Below, in pieces: positions 1-8,862 of a DNA stretch of 64,000 bases. This DNA is from Caballeronia zhejiangensis (GTDB taxonomy: Bacteria; Pseudomonadota; Gammaproteobacteria; Burkholderiales; Burkholderiaceae), in assembly GCF_000698575.1 (NCBI RefSeq), contig NZ_JFHD01000005.1, positions 186,001 through 250,000 of the forward strand. Direction: 5' to 3'. Under the pieces are notes generated by a model that was not told the DNA's origin, made no database searches, and saw nothing but the letters and a program-made list of their open reading frames with translations. Position 1 is the first letter of the stretch. Each line of letters opens with the position of its first letter. A program made the translations under genes and the position numbers.

Positions 1-1
1 C

Positions 2-169
2 ACGGTGAATTCCGTCAGCGACAGCGCCGACGGCTGCGAGTTTTCCATCAATCTGATTCCGCATACCGTCGAAGTGACGACGCTCAGGGCCCTTGCCAAA
101 GGCGCGAAGGTCAATCTGGAGATCGATCTGATCGCGCGGTATGTGGAGCGGATGATGAGTGCGGGGTGA
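2..169 (+). CDS. ribE: Riboflavin synthase (alpha), C-terminal end only
   Basis: The window opens inside this frame, leaving 55 codons before TGA at 167-169. The translation (VNSVSDSADGCEFSINLIPH, then TLRALAKGAKVNLEIDLIARYVER) is the end of the second lumazine-binding domain of riboflavin synthase, which dismutates 6,7-dimethyl-8-ribityllumazine to riboflavin. The rest of the pathway (ribBA, ribH) follows on the same strand about 1 kb downstream, which supports the call. The gene is cut by the window edge, so start and upstream partner (ribD expected) cannot be seen. Confidence 0.9.
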   Translation, partial: TVNSVSDSADGCEFSINLIPHTVEVTTLRALAKGAKVNLEIDLIARYVERMMSAG

Positions 170-188
170 ATGCTCGCGTTGTCCTGAC

Positions 189-611
189 CTAGCGCTCCGG
201 ACCCCACAGGTCCCTGAATTCGGAGGAAGTCTCTTTCATGTGCCGGAGCGACAAGAAAGTGATCGTGTCACCGGACAACAGATAGAGCAGCACGTAGTCA
301 TCGAACAGATGTTCGTGTAGCTCGCCTTGATGAGGCGCGCCCGACTTCGTGACGTCCACGATCTCCTCGATCGTCAGCAAAGCATCGACCGTATCCGGCT
401 TCGAATTGAGAAGGCGTCGTCCAAGAGCCGGAAAGCGCCGAAGCACCGGCACGACCTTCTTTTCGATCGCCTCGACTAGCCGAAGGAAGATTTCAGGCCG
501 GTCTACGCGGTTCCAGTAGCGCTCGATATCCGTGAGTCGGGCATTGAATTCGCTCGAGATTCGGATGGTCGTGCGCTTGCGTTCATCATTCACGGTCCGA
601 CTCTCCGTCAT
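189..611 (-). CDS. RelE/ParE-superfamily toxin of a type II toxin-antitoxin pair
   Basis: 140 residues. The C-terminal half ends in a strand pattern typical of RelE/ParE toxins (DYVLLYLLSGDTITFLSLRH, then MKE), the part that forms the beta sheet with a basic/His surface. The N-terminal ~40 residues are extra relative to the usual 85-100 residue toxins and may be an added antitoxin-contact segment. It overlaps the 3' end of the antitoxin gene by 26 bp, so translation is probably coupled. Family membership is inferred from pattern and context; whether it cuts mRNA (RelE-like) or hits gyrase (ParE-like) cannot be told. Confidence 0.7.
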   Translation of the reverse strand: MTESRTVNDERKRTTIRISSEFNARLTDIERYWNRVDRPEIFLRLVEAIEKKVVPVLRRFPALGRRLLNSKPDTVDALLTIEEIVDVTKSGAPHQGELHEHLFDDYVLLYLLSGDTITFLSLRHMKETSSEFRDLWGPER

Positions 612-909
612 CGGTTTGCGGCGCTCCCAGACGCGCTTTCAGACGGATGAAGTACTCGTCGGCATCTTCCGTTTCGTTCTTGTCGAGGCTCTTCAGAGCG
701 GTCAACGCGTCGTTCAGCAGCACCAGATGAATGCGGGACCTCTCCATGCGGTAGAACGCTTCGAGCTTTTCCGCGCTGATCAACGCGGCATAGCTTTCTC
801 CGTTCTTCGTGATGATCTTTTCATTGCCGCCGCGAACCTCGTCGACGAGTTCAGAGAGATTTGCACGCGCCTGAGAGAGCGGAATGATGTCCCTTGCCCT
901 ATAAGCCAT
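586..909 (-). CDS. Phd/YefM-family antitoxin
   Basis: 107 residues starting MAYRARDIIPLSQARANLSE. The N-terminal fold 'PLSQARANLSELVDEV...GGNEKIITKNGESYAALIS' is the classic Phd/YefM DNA-binding antitoxin domain; the C-terminal acidic tail would wrap the toxin. The ATG at 907-909 is preferred over an upstream in-frame start (990) because homology begins here and the operator-like TGTACA boxes lie just upstream. First gene of the toxin-antitoxin operon; expected to repress its own promoter together with the toxin. Confidence 0.85.
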   Translation of the reverse strand: MAYRARDIIPLSQARANLSELVDEVRGGNEKIITKNGESYAALISAEKLEAFYRMERSRIHLVLLNDALTALKSLDKNETEDADEYFIRLKARLGAPQTDDGESDRE

Positions 910-930
910 GTTCGGCCCCATTAAGTTTAA

Positions 931-948
931 TGTACACAACATTGTACA
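931..948. promoter_or_regulatory. Putative YefM-type operator: two TGTACA palindromes
   Basis: TGTACA occurs at 931-936 and again at 943-948, each palindromic, centres 12 bp apart, about 20-40 bp upstream of the antitoxin start. The E. coli YefM-YoeB complex recognises paired TGTACA palindromes with this same geometry (established knowledge). The match in motif, spacing and position suggests autoregulation of this toxin-antitoxin operon. Confidence 0.65.
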
Positions 949-1129
949 AAACCCATCCGCTTTAAAGTTACAGTGAGGACAGTTTCCCAAACGCTTGCCC
1001 GTCGCGCCATTCGTCCGAATGGCTTAGGAAACCTCCACCTCTCGAAGAGAGTCGATTTCCCCGACGCTCCACCAGCCGTGGCGTAAAATACGCGCTTTCC
1101 CCAAATCAGAGCCCGCTCGGGACGTCATC

Positions 1130-2293
1130 ATGTCGCTCGCCTCCACTCCTGAGATCATCGCTGAACTGAAAGCCGGCCGGATGGTGATCCTCGTCGACGA
1201 AGAAGACCGCGAGAATGAAGGCGATCTCGTCGTCGCCGCCGAATTCGTCACGCCCGAAGCGATCAACTTCATGGCGAAGCACGGCCGCGGCCTCATTTGC
1301 CTCACGCTCACGCAGGAACGCTGCAAGCAGTTGAACCTGCCGCTCATGACGCATCGCAACGGCACGCAGTACGGCACGGCGTTCACGGTGAGCATCGAAG
1401 CCGCCGAGGGCGTGACGACCGGCATCTCGGCCGCCGACCGCGCGAAAACCATCGCCGCGGCCGTCGCGCACGATGCGCGCGCCGAGCACATCGTTCAGCC
1501 GGGCCACGTCTTCCCGATCATGGCGCAGCCGGGCGGCGTGCTCGTGCGTGCGGGCCATACGGAAGCCGGCTGCGACCTGACCGCGCTCGCGGGTCTCACG
1601 CCCGCCGCGGTGATCTGCGAGATCATCAAGGACGACGGCGAAATGGCGCGTCTGCCCGACCTCATCGAGTTCGGCCAGCAGCACGGCATCATGATCGGCA
1701 CCATCGCCGATCTGATCCACTACCGCAGCCGCACCGAATCGATCATCGAGAAAGTCTGCGAGCGGACGATGCAGACCGCGCACGGTCCGTTCCGCGCGCT
1801 GCTGTATCGCGACGAGCCCACCGGTTCGCCGCACATCGCGCTCGTGCGCGGCACGCCGCGTCCGGATCGCGACACGCCGGTGCGCGTGCACGAACCGCTC
1901 TCCGTGCTGGATCTGCTCGAAATCGACTCGTCGACGCACTCTTGGACCATCGACGCCGCGATGAAGGAAATCGCCGCGCGCGATCTCGGCGCGATCGTCA
2001 TGCTCAATTGCGGCGACACGAAGGAACATCTCGTCGACGTGTTCCGCGCGTTCGACCAGAAGGACAAGGCGGCGGAACTCAAGCGCCGCCCGATCGACTT
2101 CAAGACCTACGGCATCGGCGCGCAAATTCTGCGCGATATCGGCGTCGGCAAGATGGAAGTGCTCGCGAATCCGCGCAAGCTCGGCAGCATGTCGGGCTAC
2201 GGCCTGGAAGTGACAGGCTTCGTGCCGATGCCCGGCTGCCCCGCCACCGCCGCGCCCGCCGATACGAGCATCACGCAGTTGCGCTCGGCCTGA
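1130..2293 (+). CDS. ribBA: 3,4-dihydroxy-2-butanone 4-phosphate synthase with GTP cyclohydrolase II-like domain (RibBA/RibBX)
   Basis: 387 residues. Residues ~5-202 are a complete RibB domain ([10 protein letters not shown] at 23-32 carries the acidic metal/substrate residues), converting ribulose 5-phosphate to 3,4-dihydroxy-2-butanone 4-phosphate. Residues ~208-375 are related to GTP cyclohydrolase II, but the zinc-binding Cys cluster (C-x10-C-x-C) expected after the '[11 protein letters not shown]' segment is absent, so cyclohydrolase activity is unlikely. This matches the RibBX variant known in Proteobacteria. ATG at 1130; weak GGGA upstream. Followed 35 bp later by ribH, in one operon. 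No FMN riboswitch was recognised upstream. Confidence 0.93.
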   Translation: MSLASTPEIIAELKAGRMVILVDEEDRENEGDLVVAAEFVTPEAINFMAKHGRGLICLTLTQERCKQLNLPLMTHRNGTQYGTAFTVSIEAAEGVTTGISAADRAKTIAAAVAHDARAEHIVQPGHVFPIMAQPGGVLVRAGHTEAGCDLTALAGLTPAAVICEIIKDDGEMARLPDLIEFGQQHGIMIGTIADLIHYRSRTESIIEKVCERTMQTAHGPFRALLYRDEPTGSPHIALVRGTPRPDRDTPVRVHEPLSVLDLLEIDSSTHSWTIDAAMKEIAARDLGAIVMLNCGDTKEHLVDVFRAFDQKDKAAELKRRPIDFKTYGIGAQILRDIGVGKMEVLANPRKLGSMSGYGLEVTGFVPMPGCPATAAPADTSITQLRSA

Positions 2294-2328
2294 ACGCCAA
2301 ACCCAATCTGAACCAACGGAAATCATTC

Positions 2329-2838
2329 ATGGAAATCGGACAATACCAGCCGAACCTCGACGGTGACGGCCTGCGCATCGGCATCGTGCAGTCGCGCTTC
2401 AACGAACCGGTGTGCAACGGCCTCGCCGACGCCTGCATCGAGGAGCTGGAACGCCTCGGCGTGATCGGCCAGGACGTGCTGCTCGTCACGGTGCCCGGCG
2501 CGCTCGAAATTCCGCTCGCGCTGCAAAAGCTCGCGGAATCCGGCCAGTTCGACGCGCTGATCGCGCTCGGCGCCGTCGTGCGCGGCGAGACGTATCACTT
2601 CGAGCTCGTGTCGAACGAAAGCGGCTCGGGCATCTCGCGCATCGCGCTCGACTTCGGCATTCCGGTTGCGAACGCCGTGCTGACGACCGAGAACGACGAG
2701 CAAGCCGTCGCCCGCATGACCGAAAAGGGTCGCGACGCCGCGCGCGTGGCGGTCGAAATGGCGAATCTGTCCGTCGCGCTCGAGCAGCTCGGCGGCGACG
2801 ATGAAGACGAAGACGAAGAAGACGAGGACCGCGCATGA
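2329..2838 (+). CDS. ribH: 6,7-dimethyl-8-ribityllumazine synthase
   Basis: 169 residues. It condenses the RibB product with 5-amino-6-ribitylamino-uracil to form lumazine, the penultimate flavin step. The motifs '[13 protein letters not shown]' and '[14 protein letters not shown]' (catalytic His in ETYHF) are diagnostic. The C-terminus is an unusual acidic tail ([11 protein letters not shown]) beyond the catalytic core, as seen in some beta-proteobacterial homologues. The stop overlaps the nusB start by 4 bp (ATGA), indicating translational coupling. Confidence 0.96.
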   Translation: MEIGQYQPNLDGDGLRIGIVQSRFNEPVCNGLADACIEELERLGVIGQDVLLVTVPGALEIPLALQKLAESGQFDALIALGAVVRGETYHFELVSNESGSGISRIALDFGIPVANAVLTTENDEQAVARMTEKGRDAARVAVEMANLSVALEQLGGDDEDEDEEDEDRA

Positions 2839-3272
2839 AGAGCGCACGACGCCGTTCGCGCGAACTCGCGACGCAAGGGCTTTACCAGTGGTTGCTGTCG
2901 GGCGCGCCCGCCGGCGAAATCGACGCGCAGTTGCGCAATTCTCAAGGTTTCGACAAGGCCGACAAGGATCATCTCGATGCGATCCTGCACGGCGTGATCA
3001 AGGAATCCGACGCGCTGTCGGCCGAGTTGCAGCCGTGCCTCGATCGTCCGATCGAGCAGCTGTCGCCGGTCGAGCGCGCGGTGCTGCTGGTTGCCGCCTT
3101 CGAATTCAAGCATCACATCGACGTGCCGTATCGCGTCGTCATCAACGAAGCAGTCGAGTTGACGAAAACTTTCGGCGGCTCCGACGGCTACAAGTACGTC
3201 AATGGCGTGCTGGACAAGCTCGCCGTCGTGATGCGGCCCACCGAAGCGCAGGCGCGCGGCCGCGGAGCATAA
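2835..3272 (+). CDS. nusB: Transcription antitermination factor NusB
   Basis: 145 residues with the N-terminal RNA-binding pattern '[16 protein letters not shown]' and the C-terminal '[31 protein letters not shown]' typical of NusB. It pairs with NusE (S10) at boxA in rRNA antitermination. The ribH-nusB arrangement is conserved across proteobacteria. It starts inside the ribH stop and is directly followed by the aminotransferase gene with no spacer. Confidence 0.96.
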   Translation: MKSARRRSRELATQGLYQWLLSGAPAGEIDAQLRNSQGFDKADKDHLDAILHGVIKESDALSAELQPCLDRPIEQLSPVERAVLLVAAFEFKHHIDVPYRVVINEAVELTKTFGGSDGYKYVNGVLDKLAVVMRPTEAQARGRGA

Positions 3273-4466
3273 ATGAACCAGACAGCCGAACCGCTCGTGC
3301 GGCTGGCGTCGCGCGTCGACGCAATCGAGCCGTTCTACGTGATGGAGCTGATGAAAGAGGCGCAGGCGCTCGAGCGCGCGGGCCGCGACATCATCCACAT
3401 GAGCATCGGCGAGCCGGATTTCACCGCGCCGGAGCCGGTCACGAACGCCGCCGCCGATGCCCTGAAGCGCGGCGTGACCCAGTACACCAACGCGCTCGGC
3501 ATCCACGCGCTGCGCGAGGCGATTTCGCAGCATTATCGCGATACCTTCGGCCTGGCCGTCGACCCCGAGCGGATCGTCGTGACGGCGGGCGCGTCGGCGG
3601 CGCTGCTGCTGGCGTGCATGGCGCTCGTCGATAACGGCGACGAAGTCCTGATGCCCGATCCCTGCTATCCGTGCAACCGGCATTTCGTGTCGGCGGCGGA
3701 TGGCAAGCCGGTGCTCATCGCGAGCGGCCCGGCCGAGCGCTTCCAGTTGACGGCCGAGCATGTCGAGGAGAACTGGAGCGAGAAGACGCGCGGCGTGCTG
3801 CTCGCGTCGCCGTCGAATCCGACGGGCACGTCGATCGAGCCGAACGAACTGCGGCGCATCGTCGACACGGTGCGCGCGCGCGGCGGCTTCACGATCGTCG
3901 ACGAGATTTACCAGGGCCTGAGTTACGACGCGAAACCCGTGTCCGCGCTCTCCTTCGGCGACGACGTCGTCACCGTGAACAGCTTCTCGAAGTACTTCAA
4001 CATGACCGGCTGGCGGCTCGGCTGGCTCGTCGTGCCGCACGCGATGGTCAGCGCGGTCGAAAAGCTGTCGCAGAATCTGTTCATCTGCGCGTCGGCGCTC
4101 GCGCAGCATGCGGCGCTCGCGTGCTTCGAGCCGGAGACGATCGCGATCTACGAAGCACGGCGACTGGAGTTCAAGCGGCGTCGCGATTACATCGTGCCGG
4201 CGCTGCGCTCGCTCGGTTTCGGCGTGCCGGTCGTGCCGGACGGCGCGTTCTACGTCTACGCCGACACGACGACGGTTCATCACCCCGCCGCCGGCGACAG
4301 CGATGCGCTCACGCATTCGATGCTCCACGACGCGGGCGTCGTGCTCGTGCCGGGCGCGGATTTCGGTTTCCACGCGCCGCAGCGCTACATCCGGCTGTCG
4401 TATGCGACGTCGCAGGCGAAGCTGGAAGAAGCGGTCCAGCGACTGGGCACGCTGTTCCGTCGATAA
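3273..4466 (+). CDS. Class I/II pyridoxal-phosphate aminotransferase
   Basis: 397 residues of the fold-type I aspartate/alanine aminotransferase family. Visible are the substrate/PLP residues 'SNPTG' (181-185), 'IVDEIY' (208-213) and the Schiff-base Lys240 in 'NSFSKYFNMTGWRLGW'. The start follows the nusB stop immediately, so it is the last gene of the rib operon and is closed by a strong terminator. The amino-acid substrate cannot be read from sequence. It is not one of the riboflavin enzymes. Confidence 0.9.
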   Translation: MNQTAEPLVRLASRVDAIEPFYVMELMKEAQALERAGRDIIHMSIGEPDFTAPEPVTNAAADALKRGVTQYTNALGIHALREAISQHYRDTFGLAVDPERIVVTAGASAALLLACMALVDNGDEVLMPDPCYPCNRHFVSAADGKPVLIASGPAERFQLTAEHVEENWSEKTRGVLLASPSNPTGTSIEPNELRRIVDTVRARGGFTIVDEIYQGLSYDAKPVSALSFGDDVVTVNSFSKYFNMTGWRLGWLVVPHAMVSAVEKLSQNLFICASALAQHAALACFEPETIAIYEARRLEFKRRRDYIVPALRSLGFGVPVVPDGAFYVYADTTTVHHPAAGDSDALTHSMLHDAGVVLVPGADFGFHAPQRYIRLSYATSQAKLEEAVQRLGTLFRR

Positions 4467-4485
4467 TCGCGACGGCACACGCAAC

Positions 4486-4518
4486 AAAAAGGGCACCCGC
4501 GGGTGCCCTTTCCTTTTT
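4486..4518 (+). terminator. Rho-independent terminator of the rib-nusB operon
   Basis: Inverted repeat AAAGGGCACCC / GGGTGCCCTTT (4488-4498 and 4501-4511) with GC-rich core followed by TCCTTTTT, 20 bp after the aminotransferase stop. The A-tract on the 5' side means it can also serve the converging transglycosylase gene. Confidence 0.85.
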
Positions 4519-4534
4519 ACGTCTGCCGAAAGCC

Positions 4535-5680
4535 TTACGCGCCCAGCTCCGCCGATGCGACGTGCTTCGTCTCCCCGTCGCCATCGTCCTGCGATTTCTT
4601 CGGCGATTCGATCGTCGCGTGAACGCGTTTGTCCGCGGACGTCGAGGCGAGAACCTGCTTCGGCGCGGCCTGGACCGGCGCCTGCGGCGCGTTGATCGGC
4701 ACATTGCGGCCGCGCGCGACATCGCGCAGACGCGAGCGCTCGGCCAGCACCTTCGCGCCGTAACCGCCGTCGTCCTGCGTCGTCGAGCCGACGTAGTAGC
4801 GCAAGCCGCCCGCCACCGAGCCGCCGCGCGCGATGCAATCCTTCAGCACGAGCGCGCCGACCTTGATGTTCGCGAGCGGATCGAGCGCCGCGTGCGAGCC
4901 GCCGAAGTACTCGAATTTGTCGGAATGCACCTTCGACATGACCTGCATGAGGCCCTGCGCGCCGACGCCGCTTTCCGCATACGGATTGAAGCCCGATTCG
5001 ATCGCCATCACCGAAAGCAGCAGCAGCGGATCGAGGCCGACTTCGCGACCCGTATCGAACGCGGCGCGCACGAGTTCCGTGACCGGCTCTTGCGCCACGC
5101 GATAGCGACGCGCGATGAAATTCGCGACGAGCTTCTGCTCACGCGCCGAGACGAGCACGCGGTCATCGCGCGCATCCGCGACGACGCGTTGCGCAGGAAT
5201 CAGGTTCGCCAGCATGCCGACGGACGGCATCGTGCGCGGATCGAGCCCGTTGGGCGACACGGCCAGGCTGATGCCGCCGGTGAGCTGACGGGTGCTGGCG
5301 TCGTCGCTGGCCGCCGCGCCGAGCGACGGGGTCACGGCGGCCGGCGCCTTGGCAATTTCGGGCGCCGCCGTGTTAGCGGCCACGTTCACGGGCAGCGCGG
5401 CGTCGCCGGGCGCGCGATGCACCGCCGAGAACGGCGGCAGCGGCTGGCCGGCGAGCAAACGCGCCGGACCGGCCTGGACCGCGGCCGACACGAACGGCAT
5501 GATCTTTGCGGCGAACGTCGTGCGCCAGGAAGGCGCCAGCCAGAGCGCGAGCGCACTGACAACGGCCGCGCAACCGACCACGGCGAAGAGATGGTGACTC
5601 AAACGGCGTCCGCGACGTAGCGCTACGCGCACAACCTGCGCGGCGCGGGAGTCGGAACCCCACCAAACCGAAGCATTCAT
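4535..5680 (-). CDS. Lytic transglycosylase (SLT domain), membrane-anchored
   Basis: 381 residues. An N-terminal basic stretch and one membrane segment (~31-50) anchor it in the inner membrane; a long low-complexity linker follows; the goose-lysozyme-like SLT domain starts near residue 205 with catalytic Glu228 in 'MAIESGFNPYAESGVGAQGL' and 'MQVMSKVH'. It would cleave the peptidoglycan glycan strand with 1,6-anhydro formation. The ATG at 5678-5680 is chosen over an upstream TTG (5692) because GGGAG lies 5 nt before it. Monocistronic and convergent with the rib operon. Confidence 0.88.
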   Translation of the reverse strand: MNASVWWGSDSRAAQVVRVALRRGRRLSHHLFAVVGCAAVVSALALWLAPSWRTTFAAKIMPFVSAAVQAGPARLLAGQPLPPFSAVHRAPGDAALPVNVAANTAAPEIAKAPAAVTPSLGAAASDDASTRQLTGGISLAVSPNGLDPRTMPSVGMLANLIPAQRVVADARDDRVLVSAREQKLVANFIARRYRVAQEPVTELVRAAFDTGREVGLDPLLLLSVMAIESGFNPYAESGVGAQGLMQVMSKVHSDKFEYFGGSHAALDPLANIKVGALVLKDCIARGGSVAGGLRYYVGSTTQDDGGYGAKVLAERSRLRDVARGRNVPINAPQAPVQAAPKQVLASTSADKRVHATIESPKKSQDDGDGETKHVASAELGA

Positions 5681-5692
5681 CGATACTCCCAA

Positions 5693-6267
5693 TGTTGCAT
5701 GATTTGCGCAGATGAATACGAATGAAGCACGTACTCGAAAGACAAATCAGACACCGCTCACTCTCGGTAAGCGTCAGCGGCATCGGGGATACGGCAAGCG
5801 CCGTCTGAAAAGCCGATCCGGCAAAAATCCGCCGGGTTGCGCGGCACGAACTGCATGCCCTGAACGCGCACGTGGCTTTCCACGCGAAAAACCGGCGTGT
5901 GAAACGCCGGCAATGACAACCAACAGCCATGGATCGCCGGGCAGGAGCGGCGCAGGCGACGCATTGGCGTCTGACAGACCTGAGGCTAAGGTAAAAAGTT
6001 TCAAAACCTGCAATGGATGCCAAGCGATTCTAACAGGGTTTAATGATCCGTCAATGCTATAGACTTTGGTTTCAATTACTTACAGTTATATTGAACAGTG
6101 TTCAGCAGCCGAAAACCACGTCTCCCGGGCGATTCCAAGCGGTTTTCGCTGAATGTCGCCCAACGCACGGACGCCGACGCAGGTAAAATCGACAATCGCT
6201 TAGCGCGCAGCCGTCCCGCCCGGCGAGTTCTGCCTCCGGGCGCCTTCGAGTCCACTTCCGACCATCG
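5693..6267. other. Intergenic region upstream of ubiD and the transglycosylase
   Basis: A 575 bp divergent spacer. It holds a small hairpin (CCGGCGT / ACGCCGG at 5892-5910, no U-tract) and a 13 bp palindrome at 6092-6104. Short open frames here lack Shine-Dalgarno sequences and recognisable products. The 6040-6100 part is AT-rich and is the likely promoter area for ubiD. Confidence 0.5.
6092..6104. promoter_or_regulatory. Candidate operator palindrome TGAACA-G-TGTTCA
   Basis: A perfect 6-1-6 inverted repeat in the AT-rich part of the spacer, 164 bp upstream of ubiD. Size and symmetry suit a dimeric repressor, but I recognise no specific regulator. Confidence 0.3.
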
Positions 6268-7863
6268 ATGAAATACAAAGATCTGCGCGACTTCACCGCC
6301 CGCCTTGAAGCGCTCGGTGAACTCCGCCGCATTCGGCAGCCCGTCTCTCCCGTTCTCGAAATCACCGAAGTCTCCGATCGCGTGTTGCGCGCCGGCGGAC
6401 CGGCGCTGCTGTTCGAAGCACCCACCGGTCACACGATGCCCGTGCTCGCGAACCTGTTCGGCACGACGCGGCGCGTCGCGCTCGGCATGGGCATCGAGAC
6501 GGACGCGCAAAGCGGTTCCGATGTGAGTCTCGGCAGCGACGTCGCCGCGCTGAGTTCGTTGCGCGATGTCGGCAGGCTGCTTTCCGCGCTCAAGGAGCCC
6601 GAGCCGCCGAAGGGCCTGAAGGATGCCGGCAAGCTGCTCTCGCTCGCGAAGGCCGTGTGGGACATGGCGCCGAAGTCGGTCAGCGCGCCGCCCTGTCAGG
6701 AAATCGTGTGGGAAGGCAACGACGTCGATCTCAATCGGCTGCCGATCCAGACATGCTGGCCCGGCGACGCCGGTCCGCTGCTCACCTGGGGCCTCACCGT
6801 CACGCGCGGGCCGAACAAGCCGCGTCAGAATCTCGGCATCTATCGGCAACAGCTGATCGGGCGCGACAAGCTCATCATGCGCTGGCTCGCGCATCGCGGC
6901 GGCGCGCTCGATTTCCGTGAGTTTGCGCTCGCGAATCCCGGCAAGCCGTATCCCGTGGCGGTCGTGCTCGGCGCCGATCCCGCGACGATTCTCGGCGCAG
7001 TGACGCCCGTGCCCGATTCGTTGTCCGAATATCAGTTCGCCGGTCTCCTGCGCGGATCGCGCACCGAACTCGCGAAATGCCTGACGCCGGGCGTCGATGC
7101 ATTGCAGGTGCCGGCACGCGCGGAAATCGTGCTCGAAGGTTTCATCTATCCGCAGGACGGCGCGCCGCCGCCCGCGCCCGCAGGCGCGCCGCCGCGTCCG
7201 TCGGCGGGGGCGTCGGCGAAATACGAGCACGCGCTCGAAGGCCCGTACGGCGATCACACCGGCTATTACAACGAGCAGGAATGGTTTCCGGTCTTCACCG
7301 TCGAGAAGATCACGATGCGCCGCGACGCGCTGTTCCATTCCACCTACACAGGCAAACCGCCGGACGAGCCTGCCGTGCTCGGCGTCGCGCTGAACGAAGT
7401 CTTCGTGCCGCTGTTGCAGAAGCAGTTCACCGAGATCACCGATTTCTATCTGCCGCCCGAGGGCTGCAGCTATCGCATGGCGATCGTGCAGATGAAGAAG
7501 AGCTATCCCGGCCACGCGAAGCGCGTGATGTTCGGCGTCTGGAGCTTCCTGCGGCAATTCATGTATACGAAGTTCATCGTCGTCGTGGATGAAGACGTGA
7601 ACGTGCGCGACTGGAAGGAAGTGATCTGGGCGATCACGACGCGGGTCGATCCGACGCGCGACACCGTGATGGTCGACAGCACGCCGATCGATTATCTCGA
7701 TTTCGCGTCGCCGGTTGCGGGTCTCGGCTCGAAGATGGGACTCGACGCGACCAACAAGTGGCCCGGCGAAACGAATCGCGAATGGGGCCGCCCGATCGTC
7801 ATGGACGAAGCCGTGAAGCGCCGCGTCGATACGCTCTGGACCGAACTCGGACTCGACAAATGA
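6268..7863 (+). CDS. ubiD: UbiD-family decarboxylase (4-hydroxy-3-polyprenylbenzoate decarboxylase)
   Basis: 531 residues, slightly longer than E. coli UbiD (497). The N-terminus '[22 protein letters not shown]' and the regions '[19 protein letters not shown]', '[13 protein letters not shown]', '[21 protein letters not shown]' and '[17 protein letters not shown]' are those of UbiD. It removes the carboxyl group in ubiquinone biosynthesis using prenylated FMN supplied by UbiX (not in this window). A Pro/Ala-rich insert (~298-315) explains the extra length. The stop overlaps the asparaginase start by 4 bp (ATGA). Confidence 0.95.
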   Translation: MKYKDLRDFTARLEALGELRRIRQPVSPVLEITEVSDRVLRAGGPALLFEAPTGHTMPVLANLFGTTRRVALGMGIETDAQSGSDVSLGSDVAALSSLRDVGRLLSALKEPEPPKGLKDAGKLLSLAKAVWDMAPKSVSAPPCQEIVWEGNDVDLNRLPIQTCWPGDAGPLLTWGLTVTRGPNKPRQNLGIYRQQLIGRDKLIMRWLAHRGGALDFREFALANPGKPYPVAVVLGADPATILGAVTPVPDSLSEYQFAGLLRGSRTELAKCLTPGVDALQVPARAEIVLEGFIYPQDGAPPPAPAGAPPRPSAGASAKYEHALEGPYGDHTGYYNEQEWFPVFTVEKITMRRDALFHSTYTGKPPDEPAVLGVALNEVFVPLLQKQFTEITDFYLPPEGCSYRMAIVQMKKSYPGHAKRVMFGVWSFLRQFMYTKFIVVVDEDVNVRDWKEVIWAITTRVDPTRDTVMVDSTPIDYLDFASPVAGLGSKMGLDATNKWPGETNREWGRPIVMDEAVKRRVDTLWTELGLDK

Positions 7864-8858
7864 CGATCGCGGCCACGCTCTATCGAGGCGATGTCATCGA
7901 GAACACGCACGCGGCGCATGTCGCGGTCGTCGATGCCGATGGCCGCCTCATCCATTCTTTCGGCGATCCGCGCCGCGTGACGCTGCCGCGCTCGGCCGCG
8001 AAGCCCGCGCAGGCGCTCGCCGTCATCGAAACGGGCGCGCTCGAACGCTTCGGCTTCACCGACGAGGACCTCGCGCTGATGTGCGGATCGCACAGCAGCG
8101 AGCCGCGTCATATCGAGCGCGCGCTCGCGATGCTCGCAAAGTCGAACGCGCGAGAAAGCGATCTGCGCTGCGGCGGCCATCCGCCGATTTCGGACGCCGT
8201 TTACAAGGACTGGATCCGGCGCGATTTCACGCCGACCGCCGTCTGCAGCAATTGCTCCGGCAAGCACGCCGGCATGCTCGCGGGCGCGCGCGCGATGAAC
8301 GCGCCACTCGCCGATTACCACTTGCCCGGTCATCCGCTGCAGGCGCATGTGAAGCGCACGGTGGCGCGCGCCGTCGATCTCGCCGATGACGAAGTGCAAT
8401 GGGCCATCGACGGCTGCAATCTGCCGACGCCCGCCTTCCCGCTCGAACGTCTCGCGCGGCTCTATATGAACATCGCCGCCGCGTCGGACGGCTCGCCGCT
8501 CGCACGCGTCCATCGCGCGATGACGTCGCATCCGGAACTCGTCGCGGGCGAAGGCCGCTTCTGCACGCTACTGATGCAGGCGTTCGGCGGCGCGCTCGTC
8601 GCCAAGACCGGCGCGGACGCGAGTTACGCGATCGGCGTGCGCCGCGAGACAGGTCCGATCGGCATCGCGGTGAAAGTCGAGGACGGCAATACGGCCGTGG
8701 TGAACGCGGTCGTCGTCCATCTGCTCGATGCGCTCGGCATCGGCACGCAAGCACAGCGCGATGCGCTCGCCGCCTTCCGTAATCCGCCCACACGCAACAC
8801 GATGAACGTGCCGACCGGCCGTCTCGATGTCAGCTTCACGCTTCACAACCATCAATAA
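7860..8858 (+). CDS. Asparaginase II-family protein
   Basis: 332 residues beginning [20 protein letters not shown]. The segments '[19 protein letters not shown]', '[18 protein letters not shown]', '[17 protein letters not shown]' and '[16 protein letters not shown]' are characteristic of the Rhizobium-type L-asparaginase (Asparaginase_II), which hydrolyses asparagine to aspartate and ammonia and is unrelated to E. coli AnsA/B. The ATG sits in the ubiD stop (ATGA), so translation is coupled although the pathways are unrelated. An upstream in-frame start would run into ubiD and is rejected. Confidence 0.88.
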   Translation: MTIAATLYRGDVIENTHAAHVAVVDADGRLIHSFGDPRRVTLPRSAAKPAQALAVIETGALERFGFTDEDLALMCGSHSSEPRHIERALAMLAKSNARESDLRCGGHPPISDAVYKDWIRRDFTPTAVCSNCSGKHAGMLAGARAMNAPLADYHLPGHPLQAHVKRTVARAVDLADDEVQWAIDGCNLPTPAFPLERLARLYMNIAAASDGSPLARVHRAMTSHPELVAGEGRFCTLLMQAFGGALVAKTGADASYAIGVRRETGPIGIAVKVEDGNTAVVNAVVVHLLDALGIGTQAQRDALAAFRNPPTRNTMNVPTGRLDVSFTLHNHQ

Positions 8859-8862
8859 CAAC

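Noticed and set aside
910..1129. FMN riboswitch upstream of ribBA
   Set aside because: The conserved RFN-element boxes could not be found in the 220 bp spacer.
1106..2326. 406-codon antisense frame across ribBA
   Set aside because: Low-complexity Arg/Ala/Asp/His composition, no motif; ribBA is real on the opposite strand.
2595..4838. 747-codon minus-strand frame across ribH, nusB and aminotransferase
   Set aside because: No recognisable domain except where frames mirror real genes; overlaps four supported features.
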